A stretch of 64,000 nucleotides of DNA from an uncultured Lachnospiraceae bacterium. GTDB lineage: Bacteria > Bacillota > Clostridia > Lachnospirales > Lachnospiraceae. Location of the stretch: assembly GCA_910586615.1 (NCBI GenBank), contig CAJUJP010000009.1, forward strand, positions 1 to 64,000, read 5' to 3'. The position numbers and the translations under genes were made by a program. This document shows, one piece after another, positions 17,233 through 25,434 of the stretch (its first letter is position 1; each line of letters begins with the position of its first letter). The notes below the pieces were generated by a model that saw only the letters and a list, made by a program, of their open reading frames with translations, was not told the DNA's origin and did no database searches.

Positions 17233-18243
17233 ATGAATAACTTAATCATTCCCAAAGACTACCGATCTGCGCTGAATCTGCATGACACACAGATCGGTAT
17301 TAAGACGGTAAAAGATTTTTTTCAGGTGCTTCTGGCAGAAGAATTGCATCTGCTGCGCGTATCCGCACCGCTGTTTGTGGACCCGGCTTCCGGGCTCAAC
17401 GATAACCTGAACGGCGTGGAACGGCCGGTCTCCTTCGGCATCAAAGAACAGAATGATGCGCAGGCGGAAATCGTACACTCCCTTGCAAAATGGAAGCGCA
17501 TGGCTTTACAGAAATACGGTTTTACCCAGGGAGAAGGGCTCTACACAGACATGAGCGCCATCCGCCGGGACGAGGACACAGACAACATCCATTCCATCTA
17601 TGTGGATCAGTGGGACTGGGAGAAGATCATCTCCCGTCAGGAGCGCACCCTGGATTATCTGAAAGAGACTGTCCGGGCAGTCTACAAAGTACTGCGCAAA
17701 ACCGAGAAATATATGGCCATCCGATATGACTATATCAGTGAGATCCTGCCCCACGATATCTTTTTCATCACCACGCAGGAACTGGAAAATATGTTCCCTG
17801 ACTACACCCCCAAGGAGCGGGAATACTACATAACCAAGGCAAAAGGCGCCGTCTGTCTCATGCAGATCGGCGACCGGCTGGAATCCGGCATCAGACATGA
17901 CGGCCGGGCGCCGGACTATGACGACTGGAAGCTGAATGCCGATATTCTGGTCTACTATCCGGTCCTTGATATTGCACTGGAACTGTCTTCCATGGGCATT
18001 CGTGTGGATAAAGACGCGCTGGTGAGCCAGTTAGACAAAGCCGGCTGTCCTGAGAGGGCAAAGCTTCCTTTCCAGAAAGCGGTTCTTGACGAAGAGCTTC
18101 CTTTCACCATTGGCGGTGGAATCGGTCAGTCCCGTATCTGCATGTTTTTCCTGCGAAAAGCACACATCGGAGAAGTACAATCCTCCCTGTGGCCGGAAGA
18201 TGTGACAAAAGAGGCGCTGGCAAACGGAATTCAGCTGCTCTGA
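17233..18243 (+). CDS. asnA: Aspartate-ammonia ligase (asparagine synthetase A)
   Basis: A 336-residue class-II-synthetase-like enzyme making asparagine from aspartate, ammonia and ATP. The N-terminal LLRVSAPLFVDPASGLNDNLNGVERPV region, read in pieces, and the C-terminal GGGIGQSRICMFFLRKAHIG match AsnA, and length is normal (E. coli 330). I chose ATG 17233, which has an AAGTGAGG site before it, rather than the in-frame GTG at 17221. It is a single-gene unit ending at a hairpin terminator and divergent from the radical SAM operon. Confidence 0.95.
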   Translation: MNNLIIPKDYRSALNLHDTQIGIKTVKDFFQVLLAEELHLLRVSAPLFVDPASGLNDNLNGVERPVSFGIKEQNDAQAEIVHSLAKWKRMALQKYGFTQGEGLYTDMSAIRRDEDTDNIHSIYVDQWDWEKIISRQERTLDYLKETVRAVYKVLRKTEKYMAIRYDYISEILPHDIFFITTQELENMFPDYTPKEREYYITKAKGAVCLMQIGDRLESGIRHDGRAPDYDDWKLNADILVYYPVLDIALELSSMGIRVDKDALVSQLDKAGCPERAKLPFQKAVLDEELPFTIGGGIGQSRICMFFLRKAHIGEVQSSLWPEDVTKEALANGIQLL

Positions 18244-18302
18244 AAACCGCAGAACATCCGTTCCGGCTGAAACCGGAAGAAACAGAATCATTTCTTTTAC
18301 AA

Positions 18303-18356
18303 AAAATATCCCAAAGCCATGCATACAGCTCGCTATACCGGCTTTGGGATATTTTT
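18303..18356. terminator. Bidirectional terminator between asnA and the PAS gene
   Basis: Stem AAATATCCCAAAGCC/GGCTTTGGGATATTT with T-rich tails on both strands. It separates two convergent genes. Confidence 0.85.
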
Positions 18357-18366
18357 AATATCTGTC

Positions 18367-18744
18367 TCATTCACCGAAACAATACATTTCATCCGTTTCC
18401 CTGTTCCGGTACTCATGCTTCTCGTAGTACCCGATCAAGGCACCTGACGCATCACGCAGAGCTATCATATATACGTCTCTGTTTTCCTTCTCATTATAAA
18501 AAGTATAAATGCTATTATGTTCCTCGCTCTCCCCGAACCATGCTGCCACCTTCCTGATCAGTTCCCCTGATTTTTCGTTATGGCAGTCTAAAAGACTTCT
18601 CCCGATCAGTCCGGCACCTCCTCTTCCGGCATATTTCTTTGCCGCGGAAGGATTCATGTAGATAATCTCATGCTCCATATTACAGATCACTACAGGACAG
18701 CGGTCCTGTTCAATGATGCTCTGAAAATATTTTGACAACTCCAT
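18367..18744 (-). CDS. Single PAS-domain protein
   Basis: A 125-residue protein that is essentially one PAS fold: CPVVICNMEHEIIYMNPSAA, a mid part with LIGRSLLDCHN, and a final strand region VYMIALRDASGALIGYYE. No output domain is attached. It may bind a small ligand or heme and signal by protein contact. It stands alone, with GGAG upstream. Function unknown beyond the fold. Confidence 0.7.
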   Translation of the reverse strand: MELSKYFQSIIEQDRCPVVICNMEHEIIYMNPSAAKKYAGRGGAGLIGRSLLDCHNEKSGELIRKVAAWFGESEEHNSIYTFYNEKENRDVYMIALRDASGALIGYYEKHEYRNRETDEMYCFGE

Positions 18745-18956
18745 TTTATATTATGCTCCTTTCTCTGCCTTTCCAGGCCGCCTGGCAGATTTCTTCCTTA
18801 TTATAATACAGATATTTCTATTTAAAAAAGGGGAAATTTATTTGGAATTATTTTTAACCTTATCCCCACCAGACTGGAACACGATTAAAATGACTGAAAA
18901 ATGGAAGCAAATCCGTCCAAATTCATACAAAATATACTTTTAAAGCATTTTTTACT

Positions 18957-18983
18957 TAAGAATTCTCCTTAACTCTCCGATAT
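18957..18983 (+). promoter_or_regulatory. Sigma-D (sigma-28) flagellar promoter of the flagellinolysin gene
   Basis: TAAG, exactly 15 bases, then TCCGATAT, close to the sigma-28/sigma-D consensus TAAA-N15-GCCGATAA. It leaves a leader of about 190 bases before the gene. The rest of the 18745-19183 gap is A/T-rich, with no gene. Confidence 0.75.
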
Positions 18984-19183
18984 ACTATCAACAGACTTTT
19001 CAGGCACACATTTTTTATCCTGCCGCTTTACAGCGCAGACTCAACATACGTTCAACATACTTTTTATAGAAAACACTTTTCTTTACACAACATATTTTCC
19101 TTTGCGTAACACACTTTTCTTTACATATTTTTCAGACACGGCCGCCAGGATGCGGCACAGCAATAATCTCAGGAGGAGCACGG

Positions 19184-21145
19184 ATGCTTTCGGTCAGAAA
19201 TAATATGCTTGCACAGAATGCAAGTCGGCAGTTTTCAGTCAATGATAAAAAGAACAGCAAAACAGTCATGCGGTTGTCTTCCGGCTACCGGATCAATCAG
19301 GCTGCTGATGACGCGGCAGGCCTCGCAATCTCCGAGAAAATGCGACGGCAGATCCGTGGTCTGACTCAGGCTGCCGCCAACGCTCAGGACGGTATTTCCA
19401 TGGTGCAGTCCGCGGAGGGTGCTCTGAACGAAGTACATGACATGCTCCAGCGTGCCAATGAGCTGGCGGTAAAGGCTGCCAACGGCACCTGGACAGAAGA
19501 AGACCGTGAACTGATCGACACAGAACTCCAGCAGCTCAAGAATGAGATCAATACTACTTCAAAGCATACTGTATTTAATGAAATACCGCTTTTTCCGGAG
19601 AGCGGTATGCTGCCCGCCGAAGCCTCTGTGTCAAAAACACTGCACTACGAGCTGCATCTTAACCTTAAGGACGGTTCTTTTACGGTAGACAGTCCCGACA
19701 TCCCGTTAAATACGGAGCAGGCTTCCGCACTGTCGGCTGATACGGCAGCTTTATCCCCGGCTGGGCAGGCTGATCCGGCAGCACAGGCTGCGGCGCGGGC
19801 CGGCGTAAACCCGGTTTCTTCAGGCGGCAATCTGGCAGACCTGATCGTCAAAGATCTGATCCCCAATGCGGCAAAACAGATTTTCGACGCTTTTCCGTCC
19901 ATCAAGAATAACATCGGCAGTGAGACCATGGATATCACGATTACAGTGAAACGTATAGACGGTCTGAACAAAACACTGGCACGGGCCGGATTTAAATATT
20001 ATACAAGCGGTAACGACAGAGCCTTTAATCTTGTAATCGAAGTGGATTCTGCCGACTTTACCGCCGCTGACGCAGACGGCACAGGAACCAGAGTGGAAGC
20101 CCTGCAGTCAACCATCGCCCACGAATTCATGCATTCCTGTATGCAGTTTACGATGACCAACGGTATGAGCGGAAGAAAAGGTTCTGCATACACCTTTCCC
20201 GAATGGTTCAAGGAAGGAACTGCCCAGCTTGCAGGAGGCGGTTTCCCTACCCAGTGGAACAATACGCTGATTGCCTACGCAAAACAGCTTCAAAATGGAA
20301 ATGACACCAGCCAGGATACAAATATCCAACGGTATTTGAAACAGTATACCGTAGCCGGACGCCCCTACGGGCACGGCTATCTTGCCGCCGCATATGCCGG
20401 CTATCTTGCAAACGGCGGCGGTGCGGTGACCGGCGCGAATATCGCCGCGGGAATGGATAAGATTTTTGCCGATCTTATGGCCGGCAAGACTTTTAACCAG
20501 GCGTTACAAGATCGTACCGGTATGACAAACGCTCAGCTGCAAAGTGCCATCAACGGCGGAAATGCAGATGTGACAGCTTTCGTAAGACAATTGTCCTACG
20601 CTTCTCTGGGCGGTGCGGGGTCTGTCATCACACCCGGCGGCCTGAATGTGGGCGGTGCAGGCATCATCGGCAACGGCGTCCTGAATCCCGATCCCAATCT
20701 GCCTCAGAATCCGGTTGTTCCCGGCGCTTCCGGCGCAGGCGGTGACAGCCGCGGTGTGGGTATTCAGGTCGGTTCCGAATCAGGACAGCACATTACCATC
20801 AATTTCTACCGCATGGACACGGAGGCGCTGGGAATCGAGGATACCAATGTAAAAACCGTGGAAGCCGCCAGTCGTGCAATTGATGAGATCAAAACAGCTA
20901 TCGGCTATGTGAGCGCGGTGAGAAGCGATTATGGTTCAGTCCAGAACCGTCTGGAACATACCATATCCAATCTGGACAATATCGTGGAAAATACAACGAC
21001 ATCCGAATCCCTCATCAGAGATGCCGATATTGCAGAAGAAATGGTAGAATATTCGATCAACCAGATTCTCCTTCAGGCAGGCACTTCCATGCTGTCACAG
21101 GCAAACCAGCAGTCCAATCTGCTCCTGTCCCTGATCGATGCATAA
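19184..21145 (+). CDS. Flagellinolysin: flagellin with an inserted zinc metallopeptidase domain
   Basis: A 653-residue flagellin. Residues 1-140 are the conserved D0/D1 start (RLSSGYRINQAADDAAGLAI) and the last 100 are the matching C-terminal coil ending in QANQQSNLLLSLIDA. Between them, in place of a plain variable domain, lies a gluzincin-like peptidase: HEFMH (H313, E314, H317) and, 27 residues on, EWFKEGTAQL (E344 the likely third ligand). The spacing and EGTA motif resemble clostridial collagenase. Proteolytic flagellins of this design are known in other Clostridia; the filament itself becomes a protease. It is isolated from other flagellar genes. AGGAGG precedes the start. Confidence 0.92.
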   Translation: MLSVRNNMLAQNASRQFSVNDKKNSKTVMRLSSGYRINQAADDAAGLAISEKMRRQIRGLTQAAANAQDGISMVQSAEGALNEVHDMLQRANELAVKAANGTWTEEDRELIDTELQQLKNEINTTSKHTVFNEIPLFPESGMLPAEASVSKTLHYELHLNLKDGSFTVDSPDIPLNTEQASALSADTAALSPAGQADPAAQAAARAGVNPVSSGGNLADLIVKDLIPNAAKQIFDAFPSIKNNIGSETMDITITVKRIDGLNKTLARAGFKYYTSGNDRAFNLVIEVDSADFTAADADGTGTRVEALQSTIAHEFMHSCMQFTMTNGMSGRKGSAYTFPEWFKEGTAQLAGGGFPTQWNNTLIAYAKQLQNGNDTSQDTNIQRYLKQYTVAGRPYGHGYLAAAYAGYLANGGGAVTGANIAAGMDKIFADLMAGKTFNQALQDRTGMTNAQLQSAINGGNADVTAFVRQLSYASLGGAGSVITPGGLNVGGAGIIGNGVLNPDPNLPQNPVVPGASGAGGDSRGVGIQVGSESGQHITINFYRMDTEALGIEDTNVKTVEAASRAIDEIKTAIGYVSAVRSDYGSVQNRLEHTISNLDNIVENTTTSESLIRDADIAEEMVEYSINQILLQAGTSMLSQANQQSNLLLSLIDA

Positions 21146-21184
21146 AGACCTTCTTATTTACAAAAATCAGGCTCACGGAAATTG

Positions 21185-21652
21185 TTAAAAACCTTCCGTC
21201 CTGCGCTGCATACGCATTTTGCGCCTTCTGATCCCGGCATCCCACTCTGCCTTTTCCGACTCCGTCTGAACGGTCAGTCCGGGAACTTCCACAGGCTTTC
21301 CTTCCCCGTCAACCGCAACCAGTGTCAGGTAAGCGCGGTTGATGGGTTTTCTGATGCCGTCCATGGTCTCCACATAGGTATCCACCCGCACTTCCATGGA
21401 TGTTCTGCCCACAAATGTTATCTTCCCGATCAAAACCACCAGGTCACCTAAATATGCTCCCCGGATAAACCGCAGATTGTCAACGGAGGCCGTTATCACA
21501 TTCTGCTGGGAATGCCTGATCGCGACAAAACCTGCCAGTTCATCAATCCATTCCATCAGTTTCCCGCCAAACATCCTGCCTGCGCCGTTTAAATGCTCCG
21601 GCCGTATTTGATAGATCTGTTCAATCATAGATTCTGATACTGTTTTTTCCAT
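21185..21652 (-). CDS. Acyl-CoA thioesterase (hot-dog fold)
   Basis: A 155-residue hot-dog protein of the YciA/BFIT type. Motifs seen are HLNGAGRMFGGKLMEWID (the active-site Asp region) and the following FIRGAYLGDLVVLIG. It hydrolyses acyl-CoA thioesters in the cytoplasm; substrate chain length cannot be read. I chose the ATG at 21652, which begins the family's usual N-terminus; the frame extends upstream to 21784 without a better signal. It is convergent with the flagellinolysin gene. Confidence 0.85.
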   Translation of the reverse strand: MEKTVSESMIEQIYQIRPEHLNGAGRMFGGKLMEWIDELAGFVAIRHSQQNVITASVDNLRFIRGAYLGDLVVLIGKITFVGRTSMEVRVDTYVETMDGIRKPINRAYLTLVAVDGEGKPVEVPGLTVQTESEKAEWDAGIRRRKMRMQRRTEGF

Positions 21653-21816
21653 GTCGGTTCCATCGTCCCTTCTGATTTTATTTTCATAAACAGGCGAACC
21701 GGAAACACCGCGGACCGGCCTGTCTGATTCCCTGTTACAGACAACCATATTATAACAAGAAAAGGCGGGTTTTAACACTTGCATTTAATCGGAAATTCAT
21801 GTAAAGTAAAAGCATC

Positions 21817-21842
21817 GTTACTGTTCACTCCGTTCCAGTAAC
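21817..21842. repeat. Short hairpin repeat, copy 1
   Basis: GTTACTG, a spacer ending in CTCCGTT, then CAGTAAC. The same stem and TCCGTTC-like loop recur at 46572-46597. Confidence 0.7.
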
Positions 21843-21924
21843 AAAACATCTTCGCGACAGCCGCCACTCTGTCCGGCCAATCATCGGTTTTCGGCATTGA
21901 TCCGGCCCGCTGCACGGGGAAGTA

Positions 21925-22075
21925 AAACAGGTGCCTTTTAAGGAGAATAGGAAAGTAAGTTACGCTTCACGGTCACGCCGCTGTATGGGAGGAGCGCCGC
22001 TTTAACAGTGCCACTGGGAAACCGGGAAGGCAAAGCAGCGTTAAGATACCTTAGTCAGAAGACCTGCCTGTTTTG
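21925..22075 (+). promoter_or_regulatory. Cobalamin (adenosylcobalamin-type) riboswitch
   Basis: Contains the B12-box core GCCACTGGGAAACCGGGAAGGC-type segment (22010-22032), an upstream AGGTGCC..GAATAGGAAAG arm, and closing TCAGAAGACCTGCCTG. The outer pairing is AAAACAGG with CCTGTTTT. It lies upstream of two cobalamin-uptake-type genes. Confidence 0.93.
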
Positions 22076-22120
22076 ATCTGTTCATGGGTTACGAGGGATG
22101 ACCACATGAATTATCTTCAT

Positions 22121-22158
22121 ATGACAGTGCCGTCCCAAACCGGCCTGTTGTCTTTTTA
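22121..22158 (+). terminator. Expression-platform terminator of the riboswitch
   Basis: A GACA..GCCG / CGGC..TGTC stem followed by TTTTT, between the aptamer and the first gene. This fits transcriptional termination when cobalamin is bound. Confidence 0.6.
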
Positions 22159-22288
22159 GATTGCACAATTATTCTGCTGTCCGTCTATTGGCAGCTTTTC
22201 TGTTGTGGAATAATATCTGCTTTCTTAAAAAACCCTCACAAAAAACATAATTATTTACACATGTGTAAGAAAAGAGAGGAAAAACAAA

Positions 22289-22684
22289 ATGAAAAACACA
22301 CGAAAAATTATTGTTTCACTGGCAGTTCTTGTGATTGTCATTGCCGCACTGCTGGGCGTCTACCGCTTTACAGCCGCTTCTCCCGCAGAAGGAAGCAAGA
22401 CCATTACCGTTGAGGTCGTACACAGGGATGGGACAGACAATACTTTTACCTATCAAACAGACCGGGAATTTCTTGGAGAAGTTCTTACGGATGAGGCTCT
22501 CGTGGAAGGTGAAACCGGTGCCTACGGGCTTTTTATTACCACAGTCGACGGTGAAACTGCAGATGACGGCAATCAGGAATGGTGGTGCATCACCAAAAGC
22601 GGCGGGCAGCTTAATACGTCCGCAGACCAGACTCCCCTCGCAGACGGGGACAAGTACGAACTGACATTGACAGTCGGCTACTAG
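22289..22684 (+). CDS. Membrane-anchored DUF4430 (transcobalamin-C-like) protein
   Basis: A 131-residue protein with one N-terminal membrane segment (residues 6-30) and an extracellular DUF4430-like domain: ITVEVVHRDGTDNTF, then GLFITTVDGETAD and WWCITKSGGQ. DUF4430 resembles the C-terminal domain of intrinsic factor/transcobalamin. It lies directly under a cobalamin riboswitch and 9 bp before an ECF S-component gene, so I infer that it captures cobamides at the cell surface and hands them to the transporter. AGAGAGG precedes the start. No lipobox is seen, so it is anchored by the helix. Confidence 0.82.
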   Translation: MKNTRKIIVSLAVLVIVIAALLGVYRFTAASPAEGSKTITVEVVHRDGTDNTFTYQTDREFLGEVLTDEALVEGETGAYGLFITTVDGETADDGNQEWWCITKSGGQLNTSADQTPLADGDKYELTLTVGY

Positions 22685-22693
22685 GAGGATCCC

Positions 22694-23206
22694 ATGAAGC
22701 AGCCTGAAATTTCTGAAAAAGTCAAGCTTCTGGTCACCCTGGGATTTCTCAGCGCGATCCTGGTCCTGGGACAGCTGGGAATGGCATTTCTGCCCAATAT
22801 AGAGCCTGTCACCGTACTGCTGATCGTTTATACACTGGCTTACGGCAAAAAGGTTTTTCCGGTTATCTATACTTTTGTTTTGCTGGAAGGTCTGATTTTC
22901 GGATTCGGGATCTGGTGGATCAGCTACCTGTATATCTGGAGCATACTGGCTGTAATCGTATTGGTATTCCGGAAAAATAATTCCGTTATCATATGGGCGG
23001 TGATCGCAGGCGCATTCGGACTTCTGTTCGGCGCGCTCTGTGCCATCCCCTATCTCATATCCGGCGGCCCCGGCGCGGCGTTTGCCTACTGGGCTGCCGG
23101 CATACCCTACGACATTCTCCACTGTGCAGGAAATTTTTTCCTCACACTGGTGCTGTTTCGCCCGATCTCCTATGTCATTCAAAAAAATACGCCCGGTGCA
23201 GTTTAA
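22694..23206 (+). CDS. ECF transporter S-component, probably for cobalamin
   Basis: A 170-residue protein with about five to six hydrophobic segments, including NIEPVTVLLIVYTLAYGKK and IFGFGIWWISYLYIW. The size and pattern match S-components of energy-coupling-factor transporters. The cobalamin riboswitch and the DUF4430 partner suggest B12 as substrate. Its energising module (EcfA/A'/T) is not in this window and is usually shared. AGGAGG lies before the start, 9 bp after the upstream stop. Confidence 0.85.
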   Translation: MKQPEISEKVKLLVTLGFLSAILVLGQLGMAFLPNIEPVTVLLIVYTLAYGKKVFPVIYTFVLLEGLIFGFGIWWISYLYIWSILAVIVLVFRKNNSVIIWAVIAGAFGLLFGALCAIPYLISGGPGAAFAYWAAGIPYDILHCAGNFFLTLVLFRPISYVIQKNTPGAV

Positions 23207-23225
23207 TGTACCGGACGTATTTTAA
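23188..23225 (+). terminator. Terminator overlapping the S-component stop codon
   Basis: AAATACG.CCGGT.CA pairs with TG.ACCGG.CGTATTTT; the stop codon TAA is in the loop. An economical end to the cobalamin operon. Confidence 0.75.
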
Positions 23226-23263
23226 TGATCAGAACAATGCAGCCAGGGTTCTCTGTTCCTGTT

Positions 23264-24352
23264 CTATTCCAATGTAAATTTCATTGCTACCGGATCATGG
23301 TCGGAATTTTCATAACCGCAGTCCATATTCCGGTAGTCATTCACAATCACGTTGTCTGATACGATAAATCCGTCCAGCGTAACGGTAAAAGTTTCCCCTT
23401 CCTTGTAGGGCTTATCGGCAGTCCGGCAGGAATCATGGGCAACATGCTCCGGCGAACCGGCCTCATCAATGGCCATCCGAAATCCCTCCGGTATATCTTC
23501 CCTGGGAAAAGGGAATGCCCACTCCGGCGCATTTTCCACAGATTCCTTTTTAATATTATGATTATAATCACCGCCGCAGATCACATAATTTCCCTTCTCA
23601 TAATCCGCCGTCATATCCTCAAACAGCATGGAAAGCTGCCCCTCCCGGATCACATCATTGCTCCCGTAAGCCGACAGGTGTACGTTGTAGAGACACAGGT
23701 ATTTACCGTTCCGGGCAGGAATCCTTGAAATCGAATAGCATCTGTCCAAATCGACAAATCTGCTGAGAGACTCCGAAATCGGAAAACTCCTCCGCAGCGT
23801 TTCCGTAATCTCCCCTCTCGCATAAGTCACCATACCTGCCACGTTTGCCCCGTGTGGCTGCCATGGCGGAAAGAACAGGAAGGGCGAATCATAATTCTGG
23901 GCATAGTCGTAATAGTATCCTTTGATAAACTGATTCAGAATCTCTAACTGATCCACATGATAGCTTCTGGTACCATCCCGGTCAACTTCCTGCAGCATGA
24001 TAAAATCAGGGTCAGCCCCGCTGATCAGATCTCCCATTTCCGAAACCGACGCAAGCATACTCTCCTTGTCTTTTGCCCAGGAAAATTTACCGCCGTCCAT
24101 AAAGAAACTGTAGTCCCGTGTATAGGCTCCGAAACCGATATTGTAAGTCATGATCATATATTCTTCATTCTCTCTGACCTGAAAATCTTCCAGAAAATCA
24201 TCCGCGGATCCGCTCTTTTTGACTTCTAAAGTCAATCCGTCCGGCAGGCGCTCGTAAGCAAGCAGTACATAAACACAGTACGCGCCCACAGTCAATGCCA
24301 AAACCGCCAGTATGATCAGTGCAGCCTTACCGATCCTTTTTCCCTTTTTCAA
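23264..24352 (-). CDS. Membrane-anchored endonuclease/exonuclease/phosphatase-family protein
   Basis: About 362 residues with one N-terminal membrane helix (IILAVLALTVGAYCVYVLLA) and an EEP (DNase I/sphingomyelinase-like) domain. Catalytic motifs seen are MTYNIGFG, MLQEVDRDG, VHLSAYG, GGDYNHN and the final NSDHDPV. The substrate could be nucleic acid or a phosphodiester lipid; the outward-facing topology favours the latter or extracellular DNA. The best start is TTG 24352 with GGGAGG nine bases upstream; the frame extends to ATG 24403. Confidence 0.75.
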   Translation of the reverse strand: MKKGKRIGKAALIILAVLALTVGAYCVYVLLAYERLPDGLTLEVKKSGSADDFLEDFQVRENEEYMIMTYNIGFGAYTRDYSFFMDGGKFSWAKDKESMLASVSEMGDLISGADPDFIMLQEVDRDGTRSYHVDQLEILNQFIKGYYYDYAQNYDSPFLFFPPWQPHGANVAGMVTYARGEITETLRRSFPISESLSRFVDLDRCYSISRIPARNGKYLCLYNVHLSAYGSNDVIREGQLSMLFEDMTADYEKGNYVICGGDYNHNIKKESVENAPEWAFPFPREDIPEGFRMAIDEAGSPEHVAHDSCRTADKPYKEGETFTVTLDGFIVSDNVIVNDYRNMDCGYENSDHDPVAMKFTLE

Positions 24353-24412
24353 TATCTCAATCCTCCCGCCTGATCTATTCCCCTGCACCACACATGCATA
24401 CAAATACCTTCG

Positions 24413-25219
24413 TCAAACTGTTATCACCATCCCGCTGTGTATCTGCACCAGCATTTCTCCCAGAACGGGACGCATCAGATCAATGGCCTGCTGCCCCGTA
24501 CAGTGTCCTGTGTAAAATACAGCCCTCGTATCTCTTAGTTCTTCCGCCGTCTTTTGAATGACTTCCGTCTCTTCCCGTGTATAGCCTGTCTTCTTCATCA
24601 TATGAAACCCGCTGATCACAATGTCCGGAAAACCTCCGTAGATTTCCCGGTATCTGTCCAGAATATTCAGTATTCCATTGTGCGCACACCCGGAAAGCAG
24701 CAGATTTTTCTCACCCTGTATTACAAGGCACTGCTCATGAGCGAACTGATCCTGCACATTTTCCCGTCCGGTCCGCACTGTTAACCCGACATTGCTCCGG
24801 GGCCAGAATCGCCTTCCCCTGATCCCTGTAAAAAGCGATATCTCCCCGTCAATCTCCGCATCCCCTGACAGTCGCATAACATGGGGCATCTGACCGATTG
24901 CCTTATCAATGCCGATGTACCGTTCCCCATGATAATAGTCCAAAAGCGCAGACTCCTGCATATAAACCATGGCTTCCCGGTTATTCCTTCGAAAATCAGA
25001 AAGTCCGCCGGAATGATCGTAATGGCCATGGCTCAGCACAACCGTATCTATCTGCGCCAGATCCACACCCAGCCTGCGTGCATTTTCCCACGTCCTGCCG
25101 CTTGCACCTGTATCCAGCAGAATTCTGTGTTTTTCAGTCTCTATATACAGGCTCAGTCCATGCTCGTATGCACAATCAGGATGGCCGCAGGTATCTTCCA
25201 TTAATACGATGATCTTCAT
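24413..25219 (-). CDS. MBL-fold metallo-hydrolase
   Basis: A 268-residue metallo-beta-lactamase-fold enzyme with the zinc motif SHGHYDHSGG and later metal ligands in SGCAHNG and YTGHCTG. The pattern resembles the archaeal/bacterial family annotated as dihydropterin-linked phosphate synthase-like hydrolases. The reaction is unknown. It precedes the EEP gene on the same strand by about 60 bp, so the two may be co-transcribed. The start may be ATG 25231. Confidence 0.75.
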   Translation of the reverse strand: MKIIVLMEDTCGHPDCAYEHGLSLYIETEKHRILLDTGASGRTWENARRLGVDLAQIDTVVLSHGHYDHSGGLSDFRRNNREAMVYMQESALLDYYHGERYIGIDKAIGQMPHVMRLSGDAEIDGEISLFTGIRGRRFWPRSNVGLTVRTGRENVQDQFAHEQCLVIQGEKNLLLSGCAHNGILNILDRYREIYGGFPDIVISGFHMMKKTGYTREETEVIQKTAEELRDTRAVFYTGHCTGQQAIDLMRPVLGEMLVQIHSGMVITV

Positions 25220-25378
25220 ATGACTAACCATGCCTTTCCATAATTATTATATCCATTCTTTTCCATGGGCGCAATACCCGCCTGTTCCGGCATAACCTTC
25301 CGGTAAGCCGCCGCAAATGTCCTTGCTATACACATAAACCCGCCCGGTTTCTCAAACTGCAATTTCCATGAATAGCAC

Positions 25379-25400
25379 AGGACAGCCTTTCGGCTGTCCT
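25379..25400 (-). terminator. Terminator after the chemoreceptor gene
   Basis: A perfect 9-bp stem AGGACAGCC/GGCTGTCCT with a 4-base loop, about 35 bp past the chemoreceptor stop. The T-tract is weak on either strand. Confidence 0.55.
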
Positions 25401-25434
25401 GAAATAATATACTGTCCTATACTTTTCTGCCGGA

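Noticed and set aside
18252..18263. GAAC-ATCC-GTTC, another LexA-like match
   Set aside because: It lies just past the asnA stop and before a terminator, with no promoter to control.
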